DNA of 64,000 nucleotides from Pseudomonas sp. MWU13-2105 (GCF_023242315.1 NZ_JALLIY010000009.1:186001-250000); one strand, 5' to 3'; positions 50,705 through 59,741 are shown, counted from the stretch's first letter. Notes: generated by a model from the letters alone, not told the origin. Numbers and translations: made by a program.

Positions 50705-53101
50705 TTAATGCGTGCTGATTCTTTCCTTAGAATCGGAGTCGCGCTTCTCATCTTTCGCGACGATCTCCGGAACCACATCTGGCAAGGGCTCCGGCGCGTA
50801 TTGCAGCGCAATTTGCAGGACCTCGTCAATCCATTTAACCGGTTTAATCTGAAGATCCTGCTTGATATTGTCAGGAATTTCCTTCAGATCGCGCACATTC
50901 TCTTCAGGAATGATCACGGTCTTGATCCCCCCGCGATGTGCCGCCAGCAATTTTTCCTTCAAACCGCCGATGGCCAGCACCTGACCGCGCAAGGTAATTT
51001 CACCAGTCATGGCCACGTCGGCACGCACAGGAATGCCAGTCAAGGCTGACACCAGGGCCGTACACATTCCTACGCCTGCGCTAGGGCCGTCTTTCGGCGT
51101 CGCCCCTTCCGGCATATGGATATGGGTGTCGCGCTTCTCATGGAAGTCCAGGGGGATGCCCAGGCTCTTGGCGCGGCTGCGTACCACGGTCAGTGCGGCG
51201 GTGATGGATTCGACCATGACATCGCCCAGGGAACCGGTCTTGATCAACTGCCCCTTGCCCGGTACCACGGCGGCTTCGATGGTCAACAGCTCACCACCGA
51301 CCTGGGTCCAGGCCAGGCCCGTGACCTGACCGATCTGATCCTGTTGCTCGGCCAGGCCGTAACGGAATTTGCGCACGCCGAGGAAATGCTCCAGCAAGTC
51401 GGCCGTGACCTTGACCGAGAAGCGTTTTTCCATCGCATGCTCTTTCACCGCCTTGCGGCAGATCTTGGCGATTTGCCGCTCCAGCCCACGTACACCGGCT
51501 TCGCGGGTGTAGTAGCGGATGATGTCGCGGATCGCCTCGACCTCGAATTCCAGCTCGCCCTTCTTCAGGCCGTTGGCCTGGATCTGCTTGGGCGACAGGT
51601 ATTTGGTGGCGATGTTGATCTTCTCGTCCTCGGTGTAACCCGGCAGGCGGATCACTTCCATCCGGTCCAGCAGCGCCGGCGGGATGTTCATCGAGTTGGA
51701 GGTGCAAAGGAACATGACATCGGACAGGTCGTAGTCAACTTCCAGGTAGTGGTCGTTGAAATTGTGGTTCTGTTCCGGGTCCAGCACCTCGAGCAGGGCC
51801 GAGGCAGGATCGCCACGCATGTCGCTGCCCATCTTGTCGATTTCATCGAGCAGGAACAGCGGGTTGCGCACGCCAACCTTCGTCATCTTTTGTATCAATC
51901 TTCCTGGCATCGAACCGATGTAAGTCCGCCGATGACCACGGATTTCCGCTTCGTCACGCACGCCGCCGAGAGCCATGCGTACGAATTTTCGGTTGGTCGC
52001 GTGAGCAATCGACTCAGCCAGGGAGGTTTTACCCACCCCAGGAGGTCCGACCAGGCACAGCACCGGACCGCGAATTTTCTTCACGCGCTTTTGTACGGCG
52101 AGGTATTCGAGGATCCGTTCCTTGACTTCGTCCAGACCATAATGGTCCGCGTCGAGAATATCTTCGGCCCGCGCCAGATCCAGGCGTACTTTGCTCTGGG
52201 CCTTCCACGGCACCTGCACCAACCAGTCGAGGTAGGAACGCACCACGGTCGCTTCGGCGGACATCGGCGACATCTGCTTGAGCTTGTTCAACTCGGCCAG
52301 GGCTTTGGTCATGGCATCTTTCGGCAGACCAGCGGCGTCGATGCGCTTTTTCAGCTCCTCGACTTCGTTATGGCCTTCATCGCTGTCGCCCAGTTCCTTC
52401 TGAATGGCTTTCATTTGCTCATTCAGGTAGTACTCGCGCTGACTGCGCTCCATCTGCTTCTTGACGCGACCACGAATGCGTTTCTCGACCTGCAGCAGGT
52501 CGATTTCGGCATCGAGCAAGGCCAGCACGTGTTCGACACGGGCCGACAGGTCGACGATTTCGAGGATTTCCTGCTTCTGCTCGATCTTCAGGGCCATATG
52601 CGCGGCCATGGTGTCGACCAGGCGGCTCGGCTCGTCGATGCTGTTCAACGACGACAGCACCTCGGCCGGGACTTTCTTGCCCAGCTGCACGTACTGCTCG
52701 AACTGTGCCAACAGGCTGCGGACAAAAACTTCGGACTCACGGTCCGGGGCATCGGCCTCTTCGATCAGCGCCACTTCGGCGCGGCAGTAGCCGTCGACCT
52801 CGCTGAAACGCTCCACAGTGCCGCGCTGCTCGCCCTCGACCAGCACCTTGACGGTGCCATCAGGCAATTTGAGCAATTGCAATACGGTGGCGACTGTACC
52901 TACGCGATAAAGCGCATCTTCGCCCGGGTCATCATCGGCAGGATTACGTTGGGCCAACAGCAGGATCTGCTTGTCGCCCGTCATCGCGGCCTCGAGGGCT
53001 TCGATAGATTTCTCGCGCCCCACGAACAGCGGGATAACCATGTGCGGATACACCACGACATCGCGCAATGGCAGGAGAGGCAATTCGATGGTTGTCTTCA
53101 T
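50705..53101 (-). CDS. lon: ATP-dependent protease Lon
   Basis: Lon degrades damaged and regulatory proteins in the cytoplasm. The 798 residues include the N-terminal substrate-binding region (LPLLPLRDVVVYPHMVIPLFVGREKSI), the AAA+ module with Walker A GPPGVGKTSLAESIA and Walker B FLLDEIDKMG, and the C-terminal protease domain with the Ser-Lys dyad (catalytic serine in PKDGPSAGVGMC). ATG 53101 gives the family start; the frame extends upstream without similarity. A heat-shock-type promoter is visible at 53160-53186. Confidence 0.97.
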   Translation of the reverse strand: MKTTIELPLLPLRDVVVYPHMVIPLFVGREKSIEALEAAMTGDKQILLLAQRNPADDDPGEDALYRVGTVATVLQLLKLPDGTVKVLVEGEQRGTVERFSEVDGYCRAEVALIEEADAPDRESEVFVRSLLAQFEQYVQLGKKVPAEVLSSLNSIDEPSRLVDTMAAHMALKIEQKQEILEIVDLSARVEHVLALLDAEIDLLQVEKRIRGRVKKQMERSQREYYLNEQMKAIQKELGDSDEGHNEVEELKKRIDAAGLPKDAMTKALAELNKLKQMSPMSAEATVVRSYLDWLVQVPWKAQSKVRLDLARAEDILDADHYGLDEVKERILEYLAVQKRVKKIRGPVLCLVGPPGVGKTSLAESIAHATNRKFVRMALGGVRDEAEIRGHRRTYIGSMPGRLIQKMTKVGVRNPLFLLDEIDKMGSDMRGDPASALLEVLDPEQNHNFNDHYLEVDYDLSDVMFLCTSNSMNIPPALLDRMEVIRLPGYTEDEKINIATKYLSPKQIQANGLKKGELEFEVEAIRDIIRYYTREAGVRGLERQIAKICRKAVKEHAMEKRFSVKVTADLLEHFLGVRKFRYGLAEQQDQIGQVTGLAWTQVGGELLTIEAAVVPGKGQLIKTGSLGDVMVESITAALTVVRSRAKSLGIPLDFHEKRDTHIHMPEGATPKDGPSAGVGMCTALVSALTGIPVRADVAMTGEITLRGQVLAIGGLKEKLLAAHRGGIKTVIIPEENVRDLKEIPDNIKQDLQIKPVKWIDEVLQIALQYAPEPLPDVVPEIVAKDEKRDSDSKERISTH

Positions 53102-53159
53102 GATTTCGCCTCTACGGCGGCCGTACGGCCGGAAACAGGTGGATAAGCTTGAAACCAAG

Positions 53160-53186
53160 ATGGGGGCTTGTTCGGAAAAAAACAAG
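53160..53186 (-). promoter_or_regulatory. predicted sigma-32 (heat shock) promoter of lon
   Basis: On the minus strand, CTTGTTT (53180-53186) and CCCCAT followed by CT (53158-53165) are separated by 14 bases, close to the sigma-32 pattern CTTGAAA-N13/14-CCCCAT. It lies about 60 bases before the lon start. The -35 box also forms part of a GCTTGTT/AACAAGC inverted repeat next to the clpX terminator. Confidence 0.55.
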
Positions 53187-53190
53187 CGCC

Positions 53191-53217
53191 AAAAGAAAAG
53201 GGGCCCGAAGGCCCCTC
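53191..53217 (-). terminator. rho-independent terminator of clpX
   Basis: On the minus strand GGGGCC, loop TTCG and GGCCCC are followed by TTTTCTTTT (53191-53199). It lies 26 bases after the clpX stop and just before the lon promoter, so lon has its own transcript. Confidence 0.85.
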
Positions 53218-53241
53218 TTGTCAGGTCACAGTCTGCCGCAC

Positions 53242-54525
53242 TCAGGCGTCAGGCGCGGCCTTGGCCTGCGGCTCGCTGTTCTCGTAGATGTACAGCGGTT
53301 TGGATTTCCCCTCGATCACGCTTTCATCGATCACCACTTTGCTCACCTCCGACTGCGAGGGGATTTCATACATGGTGTCGAGCAGAACGCCCTCAAGGAT
53401 CGAACGAAGGCCGCGAGCACCGGTTTTACGCTCCAGGGCACGCTTGGCGACGGATTTCAGTGCGTCGGCACGGAATTCCAGGTCAACCCCTTCCATTTCG
53501 AACAGCTTGGCGTACTGCTTGGTCAAGGCGTTCTTCGGCTCGGTGAGGATCTGCATCAACGCAGCCTCGTCCAGCTCATCCAGCGTGGCCAGGACCGGCA
53601 GACGGCCGACGAATTCCGGGATCAAACCGAACTTGACCAGATCGTCAGGCTCGACTTCACGCAGGGATTCACCGACCTTCTTGCCCTCTTCCTTGCTACG
53701 CACTTCGGCGCTGAAACCGATACCGCCACGGGTGGAACGGTTCTGAATAACCTTTTCCAGACCGGAGAACGCACCACCGCAGATAAACAGGATGTTACGG
53801 GTGTCGACCTGCAGGAACTCCTGCTGCGGGTGCTTGCGACCGCCTTGGGGCGGAACGGAGGCCACCGTGCCTTCGATCAACTTCAGCAAAGCCTGTTGCA
53901 CGCCTTCACCGGAAACGTCCCGGGTAATCGACGGGTTATCGGACTTACGGGAAATCTTGTCGATTTCGTCGATATAGACAATGCCCATCTGGGCCTTTTC
54001 CACATCGTAGTCGCACTTCTGCAACAGTTTCTGAATAATGTTTTCCACGTCCTCGCCCACATAACCCGCCTCGGTGAGGGTGGTTGCATCGGCGATGGTG
54101 AATGGCACATTCAGCAGACGGGCGAGGGTTTCGGCCAGCAGGGTCTTGCCCGAACCGGTCGGACCGATCAGCAGGATGTTGCTCTTGCCGAGTTCGACGT
54201 CATCACTTTTCTTGTCACGCTGGTTCAGACGCTTGTAGTGGTTGTAGACCGCTACCGCCAGAACCTTTTTCGCACGCTCCTGACCAATCACATACTGATC
54301 AAGGATGCCGCTGATTTCTTTAGGCGAAGGCAATTTATGCGCGCTGCTTTCGGCCTGTGCTTCCTGCACCTCCTCACGGATGATGTCATTGCACAAGTCG
54401 ACGCACTCGTCGCAGATAAAGACCGAGGGGCCGGCAATCAATTTGCGTACTTCATGCTGGCTTTTGCCACAGAAGGAGCAATAAAGCAGCTTGCCGTTGT
54501 CCTCGCCGTTGCGGGTGTCAGTCAT
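53242..54525 (-). CDS. clpX: ClpXP protease ATP-binding unfoldase ClpX
   Basis: ClpX recognises, unfolds and threads substrates into ClpP. The 427 residues have the N-terminal zinc-binding domain (CSFCGKSQHEVRKLIAGPSVFICDECVDLC), Walker A GPTGSGKTLLAETLAR, Walker B IVYIDEIDKI and the GFSAEV and sensor-2 regions of the AAA+ module. Length is as usual (about 425). It is 113 bases downstream of clpP on the same strand. Confidence 0.97.
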   Translation of the reverse strand: MTDTRNGEDNGKLLYCSFCGKSQHEVRKLIAGPSVFICDECVDLCNDIIREEVQEAQAESSAHKLPSPKEISGILDQYVIGQERAKKVLAVAVYNHYKRLNQRDKKSDDVELGKSNILLIGPTGSGKTLLAETLARLLNVPFTIADATTLTEAGYVGEDVENIIQKLLQKCDYDVEKAQMGIVYIDEIDKISRKSDNPSITRDVSGEGVQQALLKLIEGTVASVPPQGGRKHPQQEFLQVDTRNILFICGGAFSGLEKVIQNRSTRGGIGFSAEVRSKEEGKKVGESLREVEPDDLVKFGLIPEFVGRLPVLATLDELDEAALMQILTEPKNALTKQYAKLFEMEGVDLEFRADALKSVAKRALERKTGARGLRSILEGVLLDTMYEIPSQSEVSKVVIDESVIEGKSKPLYIYENSEPQAKAAPDA

Positions 54526-54638
54526 TCGTTCGATCCAAATCCGATAGGCTTGCAACACAAGATGAAGGCTATTGCGGGCTTTTTCAAGCCCGCTGGTGAT
54601 CGGAGCAACCGACCAGCCCTATTTTGAGCTGCTTAATA

Positions 54639-55274
54639 TTAAGCGGGGCGCTTGTCGATCACTTCGTCGATCAACCCGTAGTCACGCGCGGCGTCTGCGC
54701 TCATGAAGTTGTCACGGTTGGTATCGCGCTCGATTTCTTCAAGGGTGCGCCCGCTATGCTTGGCCATCAGCGTGTTGAGACGCTCGCGAATGAAGAGGAT
54801 TTCCTTGGCATGGATTTCGATATCCGACGCCTGGCCCTGGAAGCCGCCCAGAGGCTGGTGAATCATCACACGCGAGTTCGGCAGGCAGAAACGCTTGCCG
54901 TGGGCACCGGCCGTCAGCAGGAACGCGCCCATGCTGCACGCCTGACCGATACAGGTGGTCGACACGTTTGGCTTGATGAACTGCATGGTGTCGTAGATCG
55001 ACATGCCCGCCGTCACCGAACCGCCCGGGGAGTTGATATAGAGATGGATGTCCTTGTCCGGGTTTTCCGCTTCAAGGAACAGCAGCTGCGCACAGATCAG
55101 GTTGGCCATGTAGTCTTCTACCGGGCCCACCAGAAAAATCACCCGCTCCTTGAGAAGGCGCGAGTAGATGTCATAGGCGCGTTCGCCACGAGCGGACTGC
55201 TCGACAACCATCGGGACCAGGCCGCCTGCGGCCTGGATATCAGAGTTCTGCTGAATATAAGAATTACGGAACAT
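54639..55274 (-). CDS. clpP: ATP-dependent Clp protease proteolytic subunit ClpP
   Basis: The 211-residue serine protease subunit forms the double-ring chamber used by ClpX and ClpA. The catalytic Ser is in TCIGQACSMGAFLL, the His in RVMIHQPLGGFQG and the Asp in DRDNFMSA (read here as TNRDNFMSADAARDYG). The N-terminal residues before VPMVVEQSARGERAYDIYSRLL form the usual short propeptide. It lies between tig and clpX in the standard order. Confidence 0.96.
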   Translation of the reverse strand: MFRNSYIQQNSDIQAAGGLVPMVVEQSARGERAYDIYSRLLKERVIFLVGPVEDYMANLICAQLLFLEAENPDKDIHLYINSPGGSVTAGMSIYDTMQFIKPNVSTTCIGQACSMGAFLLTAGAHGKRFCLPNSRVMIHQPLGGFQGQASDIEIHAKEILFIRERLNTLMAKHSGRTLEEIERDTNRDNFMSADAARDYGLIDEVIDKRPA

Positions 55275-55313
55275 GCTCTGCAGTCACTCCCAAATAGTCA
55301 TGTCTTGAATACG

Positions 55314-55340
55314 CATAAGCCAGCGCGAGGCTGGCTTATG
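55314..55340 (-). terminator. hairpin between tig and clpP
   Basis: CATAAGCCAG and CTGGCTTATG form a perfect 10-bp stem with a seven-base loop, 27 bases after the tig stop. The minus strand lacks a good T tract after it, so it may be a leaky terminator or a 3'-end stabiliser that partly separates tig from clpP. Confidence 0.6.
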
Positions 55341-55367
55341 GTGTGTATTTCCTAACGAGTCAGAAAA

Positions 55368-56678
55368 TCAGTCGGCTTGTGGAGCTTCCACCGGCTTGAC
55401 TGCTTCTTCGTAGGATACCGATTTATCGGTCACATTCGCCTTCTGCAGAACAGTATCCACAACTTGTTCTTCCAGCACAACCGAACGGACTTCGTTCAGT
55501 TGCTGGTCGTTCTTGTAGTACCACGACACAACCTGCTCTGGCTCCTGGTAGGCCGAGGCCATTTCCTGGATCAGCTCACGCACGCGGGTTTCGTCAGGCT
55601 TGAGTTCGAACTGCTTGACCACTTCAGCCACGATCAGGCCCAGCACGACGCGGCGCTTGGCTTGTTCTTCGAACAGCTCGGCCGGCAGTTGATCAGGCTT
55701 GATGTTGCCGCCGAACTGCTGGACGGCCTGCACGCGCAGACGGTTCACTTCGTTGTCCAGCAGGGCTTTCGGCACTTCGATCGGGTTGGCGGCCAGCAGA
55801 CCGTCCATCACCTGGTTCTTGACCTTGGATTTGATCGCCTGGCGCAGCTCGCGCTCCATGTTCTTGCGAACTTCGGTGCGGAAGCCGTCCAGGCCGCTTT
55901 CCTTGATGCCGAACTGGGCGAAGAAGGCTTCGTTCAGCTCTGGCAGGGTCGGTGCGGACACGGTGTTGACGGTAACGGTGAACTCGGCGGCTTTGCCAGC
56001 CAGGTCCAGGTTCTGGTAGTCAGCAGGGAAAGTCAGGTTCAGAACGCGTTCTTCACCGGCTTTTGCGCCTACCAGGCCATCTTCGAAGCCCGGGATCATG
56101 CGGTTGGAGCCCAGCACCAGCTGGGTGCCCTTGGCGGAACCACCGGCGAAGACTTCACCGTCGACCTTGCCGACGAAATCGATATTCAGCTGGTCTTCGT
56201 TCTGGGCAGCGCGATCGGCCACTTCGAAACGGGTGTTCTGCTTGCGCAGGATTTCCAGCATGTTGTCCAGATCCGAGTCCGCTACGTCGGCGCTCAGGCG
56301 CTCGACAGCGATGGAGTCGAAACCGGCAACGGTGAACTCAGGGAACACTTCGAAAGTAGCAACGTATTCCAGGTCCTTGCCCTTCTCCAGCACTTTCGGC
56401 TCGACAGAAGGCTGACCGGCCGGGTTCAGCTTCTGCTCAACCACAGCTTCATAGAAGGAGGCCTGGATCACATCGCCCACGGCTTCCTGACGGGCATCCG
56501 CCTCATAACGCTGGCGAATCACGCTCATTGGCACCTTGCCAGGACGGAAGCCTGCAATCTTGGCCTTTTGGGCAGTCTGCTGCAGACGCTTGTTGACCTG
56601 GGTCTCGATGCGCTCAGCTGGCACGGTGATGCTCATGCGGCGCTCAAGAGCCGATGTATTTTCAACAGAAACTTGCAT
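55368..56678 (-). CDS. tig: trigger factor
   Basis: Trigger factor is the ribosome-bound chaperone that meets nascent chains. The 436 residues have the N-terminal ribosome-binding domain with the signature GFRPGKVPMSVIRQRYE, the FKBP-type isomerase domain (AQNEDQLNIDFVGKVDGEVFAGG...MIPGFEDGLVGAKAGEE) and the C-terminal chaperone arms. ATG 56678 has GAGGA upstream; the frame continues further but without family similarity. Confidence 0.97.
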   Translation of the reverse strand: MQVSVENTSALERRMSITVPAERIETQVNKRLQQTAQKAKIAGFRPGKVPMSVIRQRYEADARQEAVGDVIQASFYEAVVEQKLNPAGQPSVEPKVLEKGKDLEYVATFEVFPEFTVAGFDSIAVERLSADVADSDLDNMLEILRKQNTRFEVADRAAQNEDQLNIDFVGKVDGEVFAGGSAKGTQLVLGSNRMIPGFEDGLVGAKAGEERVLNLTFPADYQNLDLAGKAAEFTVTVNTVSAPTLPELNEAFFAQFGIKESGLDGFRTEVRKNMERELRQAIKSKVKNQVMDGLLAANPIEVPKALLDNEVNRLRVQAVQQFGGNIKPDQLPAELFEEQAKRRVVLGLIVAEVVKQFELKPDETRVRELIQEMASAYQEPEQVVSWYYKNDQQLNEVRSVVLEEQVVDTVLQKANVTDKSVSYEEAVKPVEAPQAD

Positions 56679-57107
56679 GGATATTCCTCGTTGCACAGAC
56701 ATTAGCCGGCCGTTTCCGACCTCAGAAGCAAGGGCAAGCATTCTAGTGGGTCGGACTCAAGAAGTCACCCTACTGAAAACGGGTAAAAACAGCCGGCCAT
56801 AATTGGACATCAGCCACCTTTGAGCCAGGTGTCCCGGACAGGCGGTCAAGCAATCGTCTTTCTATTATATAGACGGCACGCAGGAACAGCTCACACCGGC
56901 ACCGCGCATAAGCCACCGCCCTTGTCGGACAACCCACCGAACACCTCCGGATCCAGGTTCGCCGGGCCCTGCGGGGCAGCGCCGGCCTGGATTATCGCAA
57001 CCGCCACCCCACCCCCACAGACCGGTAATCCAGCTTTTGCGCCAGCAGGTTAACGGTTACGCTACGCCGCTTTATAAACAGGCGATGCGCCGGAGCAACC
57101 CATACCG
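56679..57107. other. 429-base non-coding stretch between tig and the acyltransferase gene
   Basis: No gene is recognised. It holds the divergent promoter regions of tig and the acyltransferase. TATTATATAGACGG near 56865 is the most AT-rich segment and a possible -10 region. Short ORFs here have no ribosome site or plausible codon pattern. Together with the foreign-looking acyltransferase gene it probably marks one side of an insertion next to tig. Confidence 0.4.
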
Positions 57108-59042
57108 ATGACATCACTCAAACTTGAGCAGCCGCCGGGGAAGACCGCCAGTCATTCGCCGATTGCGTATCGCCAGGACATCGATGGCCTTCGCGCGATT
57201 GCCGTTATCGCCGTCATGATTACCCATGCCTTCCCCTCTCTGCTTGGCGGCGGGTTTATTGGCGTCGATATTTTCTTTGTTATTTCCGGTTTCCTGATTT
57301 CATCCATCCTTTTCAGGAACCTGCAGAGCGACACCTTCAGCCTCGGACACTTCTATGCCTGGCGAATAATACGAATATTCCCCGCCCTCATTGCCGTGCT
57401 GGTTTTCTGCCTGGCTTTCGGATGGCTGGCACTGCTCGCAGACGAATACAGCTTGCTGGGAAAGCATACGCTGGCAGGCTCTGCCTTTATCTCGAACCTG
57501 ATACTCTGGAGCGAGACAAGTTACTTCGATGTCGCGGCAGAAGCCAAACCACTCCTGCATTTATGGAGCCTTGGCATTGAAGAGCAGTTCTATCTGGCAT
57601 GGCCATTGATCCTGCTGCTGCTCTGGCGAAGCCGCGCCAGCCCGGGCCTGGCTATTGCCGCCCTCGCTACCCTGTCATTTGCCCTGAATATCCACCAGGC
57701 AACCCACAACTCCACGGCCGACTTTTACTCACCACTCAGCCGTCTCTGGGAGTTACTGGTCGGTGCAATGCTTGCTTGCGCGACTGGCAAATGGAAACCC
57801 ACCACCAGCATCAGCAACAGCCTGTCCCTCGCCGGAACCCTGCTGATTACCAGCGGCCTTGCCACTATTACCCGCTCCAGCGTGTTCCCCGGAACCCTCG
57901 CACTGTTACCCGTCATTGGCGCGACACTGCTCATTGCCGCAGGCCCGCAGGGGCTGATCAACCGCACAATCCTGTCCAACAGACTCCTGGTCGGCATCGG
58001 ACTCATCAGCTATCCGCTTTACCTGTGGCACTGGCCCCTGCTGTCGTTCACCCGAATCATCGAGAGCGCCACTCCATCCCTGGAGAGCAGAATCGCCCTG
58101 CTCATCCTCGCGTTTGCACTGGCCTGGGCGACCTACCGATTCATTGAAAGACCCATCCGCCTTGGCCGTTTCAACAACCCGATGACGGCGAAACTCCTCG
58201 TCGCGACGATGATCCTCGTCGCGCTCACGGCACTGACCATCCAGGCCAATAATGGATTCCCGTCCAGGACAGGCGCCAACCCGGTGAGCATCTACCCGGA
58301 CGATCTCGGTCGCGATCCCTATATCGCCTATCTGAACAAACATTTCTCCCGGTGCTCGGACGAAAAGCTCAAAAGTTTCTCGGCCTATGATCCCGGCGCC
58401 AACGGCTACCGCTGCTTCCAGTCGAAACCGTCCGGCCCGGTCGACATGCTGCTGATTGGCGATAGTCACGCAGAGCACTTGCTGCCCGGACTGTCAGAAC
58501 AGTTCAAGGACTTGAACGTAGCCTCTTTCATTCACGTCGATATACCGGTTATAGACAGTGAAAAATTCAAGGATGCATTTGAGATCGTCCTCGCGGACAA
58601 GAGCATCAAGACGGTGATTATTTCTGCCGCCTGGGAAGGGAAAATAGTCCCCTCGCTTGATAACTTGCCGAGCCGCCTGAAAAACACCTTTGACGCCTTC
58701 AAGCACTCGGGAAAGAAACTCTACGTACTGGATGACATACCGTCATTCCTGTTCGACTCCGCGAAATGCAAGTACGGCAGACGTTTCAGTGGCAGCGGCC
58801 AGACCTGCTCATCGGAGCTTGCCGAGCATCTCAACCGGCGAAAATATTACTACGACACTCTCCAATCAGCGGTCACCGCGAGCGGTTATCCAACACTTAT
58901 TCAAACCTACAAATATTTCTGCACCGAAAAATCCTGCGGCATGACCCGGGACGGTTCACTGCTCTATCGCGACAGCAACCATCTCACGATATCCGGCTCA
59001 GAATACCTGGCGCGCAGGCTTCTACAGGACAAGGCGCTTTGA
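57108..59042 (+). CDS. acyltransferase 3 / SGNH-hydrolase fusion (O-acetyltransferase, OafA type)
   Basis: The 644-residue protein has an AT3 membrane domain (about ten helices, residues 20-370) beginning YRQDIDGLRAIAVIAVMITHAF and GGGFIGVDIFFVISGFLIS, with LLHLWSLGIEEQFYLAWPL. A periplasmic SGNH domain follows: LLIGDSHAEHLL with the nucleophile serine near residue 453, and DSNHLT near the C-terminus giving the Asp-x-x-His pair. Such fusions O-acetylate lipopolysaccharide O-antigen or exopolysaccharide. It stands alone between tig and the tRNA cluster. Its somewhat lower GC and codon choice suggest acquisition. Confidence 0.9.
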   Translation: MTSLKLEQPPGKTASHSPIAYRQDIDGLRAIAVIAVMITHAFPSLLGGGFIGVDIFFVISGFLISSILFRNLQSDTFSLGHFYAWRIIRIFPALIAVLVFCLAFGWLALLADEYSLLGKHTLAGSAFISNLILWSETSYFDVAAEAKPLLHLWSLGIEEQFYLAWPLILLLLWRSRASPGLAIAALATLSFALNIHQATHNSTADFYSPLSRLWELLVGAMLACATGKWKPTTSISNSLSLAGTLLITSGLATITRSSVFPGTLALLPVIGATLLIAAGPQGLINRTILSNRLLVGIGLISYPLYLWHWPLLSFTRIIESATPSLESRIALLILAFALAWATYRFIERPIRLGRFNNPMTAKLLVATMILVALTALTIQANNGFPSRTGANPVSIYPDDLGRDPYIAYLNKHFSRCSDEKLKSFSAYDPGANGYRCFQSKPSGPVDMLLIGDSHAEHLLPGLSEQFKDLNVASFIHVDIPVIDSEKFKDAFEIVLADKSIKTVIISAAWEGKIVPSLDNLPSRLKNTFDAFKHSGKKLYVLDDIPSFLFDSAKCKYGRRFSGSGQTCSSELAEHLNRRKYYYDTLQSAVTASGYPTLIQTYKYFCTEKSCGMTRDGSLLYRDSNHLTISGSEYLARRLLQDKAL

Positions 59043-59287
59043 CTCGGCAAGATCGACCGCGCCACCTGACACCCCTCTCCACCCGATAAAAGGAGGGAAG
59101 AGGAAGGGAAACGGGAAAACAGCAACCAAGTAAATTCCGATCGAGGCGCAGAGACACCCCTGGCGAACAAGCTGGAAACTGGCCCAAGACAACGAAGAAT
59201 GGCGAAACTCGAGGCAAAAAAAAAGCCACCCAAGGCAGCTTATTTACCGGGCTTTGCAAAAGTCAGCGGACCTTGGCGAAACCGGAC
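59043..59287. other. purine-rich spacer after the acyltransferase gene
   Basis: No gene is seen. The plus strand is unusually purine-rich, with several GGA triplets close together (59091-59115) after a CCCTCTCC segment that can pair with GGAGGG. It may hold the 3' end of the acyltransferase transcript, or debris from an insertion beside the tRNA genes. Confidence 0.3.
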
Positions 59288-59318
59288 AAAAAAAAACGCC
59301 AGATGATTAATCTGGCGT
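59288..59318 (-). terminator. rho-independent terminator of the tRNA operon
   Basis: On the minus strand ACGCCAGA, a seven-base loop and TCTGGCGT are followed by a run of eight or more T. It lies 14 bases after the last tRNA-His and ends the tRNA transcript. Confidence 0.92.
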
Positions 59319-59331
59319 CTTTATTCGAATA

Positions 59332-59407
59332 TGGGGTGGACGATGGGGATCGAACCCACGACAACAGGAGTCACAATCCTGTGCTCTACCAACTGAGCTA
59401 CGCCCAC
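59332..59407 (-). tRNA. tRNA-His (GTG), second copy in the operon
   Basis: The 76-base gene folds into a full cloverleaf: acceptor GTGGGCG with CGTCCAC, D arm AGCTCAGTTGGTAGAGC, anticodon stem-loop CAGGA-TTGTGAC-TCCTG with anticodon GTG, T arm CGTGGGTTCGATCCCCATC, and encoded CCA. A G precedes it at 59408, as needed for the tRNA-His G-1. It is identical to the copy at 59634-59709. Confidence 0.97.
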
Positions 59408-59491
59408 CATATTGCCTGTTCAAAAAGATCGATCAGATCGACCTCCCTGCTCAGCCTCAGCAACGCCAACCGGCCTTGATGAAACTCTATT

Positions 59492-59576
59492 TGGTGCGGA
59501 TGAAGAGACTCGAACTCTTACGCCTCGCGGCGCTGGAACCTAAATCCAGTGTGTCTACCAATTCCACCACATCCGC
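59492..59576 (-). tRNA. tRNA-Leu (TAG)
   Basis: The 85-base class II tRNA has acceptor GCGGATG, anticodon stem-loop CTGGA-TTTAGGT-TCCAG with anticodon TAG, the long variable arm typical of leucine (GCGCCGCGAGGCG region), T loop GTTCGAGTC and encoded CCA. It lies between the two tRNA-His copies in one transcript. Confidence 0.96.
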
Positions 59577-59595
59577 GCATGAAGCTTTTAAAGCA

Positions 59596-59624
59596 AAGGC
59601 GCCAGACTGTTCATCTGGCGCCTT
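59596..59624 (-). other. processing or vestigial terminator hairpin between tRNA-His and tRNA-Leu
   Basis: AAGGCGCCAGA and TCTGGCGCCTT form an 11-bp stem with a seven-base loop. The GCCAGA/TCTGGC core and flanking sequence match the terminator at 59288-59318, so it looks like a duplicated copy. On the minus strand it is followed by TTGCTTTAAAAG, a broken T tract, which would let transcription continue to tRNA-Leu. Confidence 0.7.
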
Positions 59625-59633
59625 TTCGAAATA

Positions 59634-59709
59634 TGGGGTGGACGATGGGGATCGAACCCACGACAACAGGAGTCACAATCCTGTGCTCTACCAACTGAGC
59701 TACGCCCAC
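59634..59709 (-). tRNA. tRNA-His (GTG), first copy in the operon
   Basis: The sequence is identical to the gene at 59332-59407, with anticodon GTG, encoded CCA and a preceding G at 59710. The flanks are also similar on both sides (ACCATATTGC upstream on the plus-strand reading, and the GCCAGA/TCTGGC hairpin), showing duplication of the whole unit. Confidence 0.97.
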
Positions 59710-59741
59710 CATATTGCGTTACTTGTGCCAAAGCTGCCTAA

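Noticed and set aside
51116..53146. 676-codon open frame on the plus strand opposite lon
   Set aside because: It is the antisense reading of lon in GC-rich DNA. It shows no domain, has a histidine/glutamine-rich composition typical of such shadows, and lon is unambiguous.
57108..59331. Integrative element or prophage remnant beside the tRNA cluster
   Set aside because: No integrase gene, no attachment-site direct repeat of a tRNA 3' end and no phage gene could be found; only variable cargo is supported.
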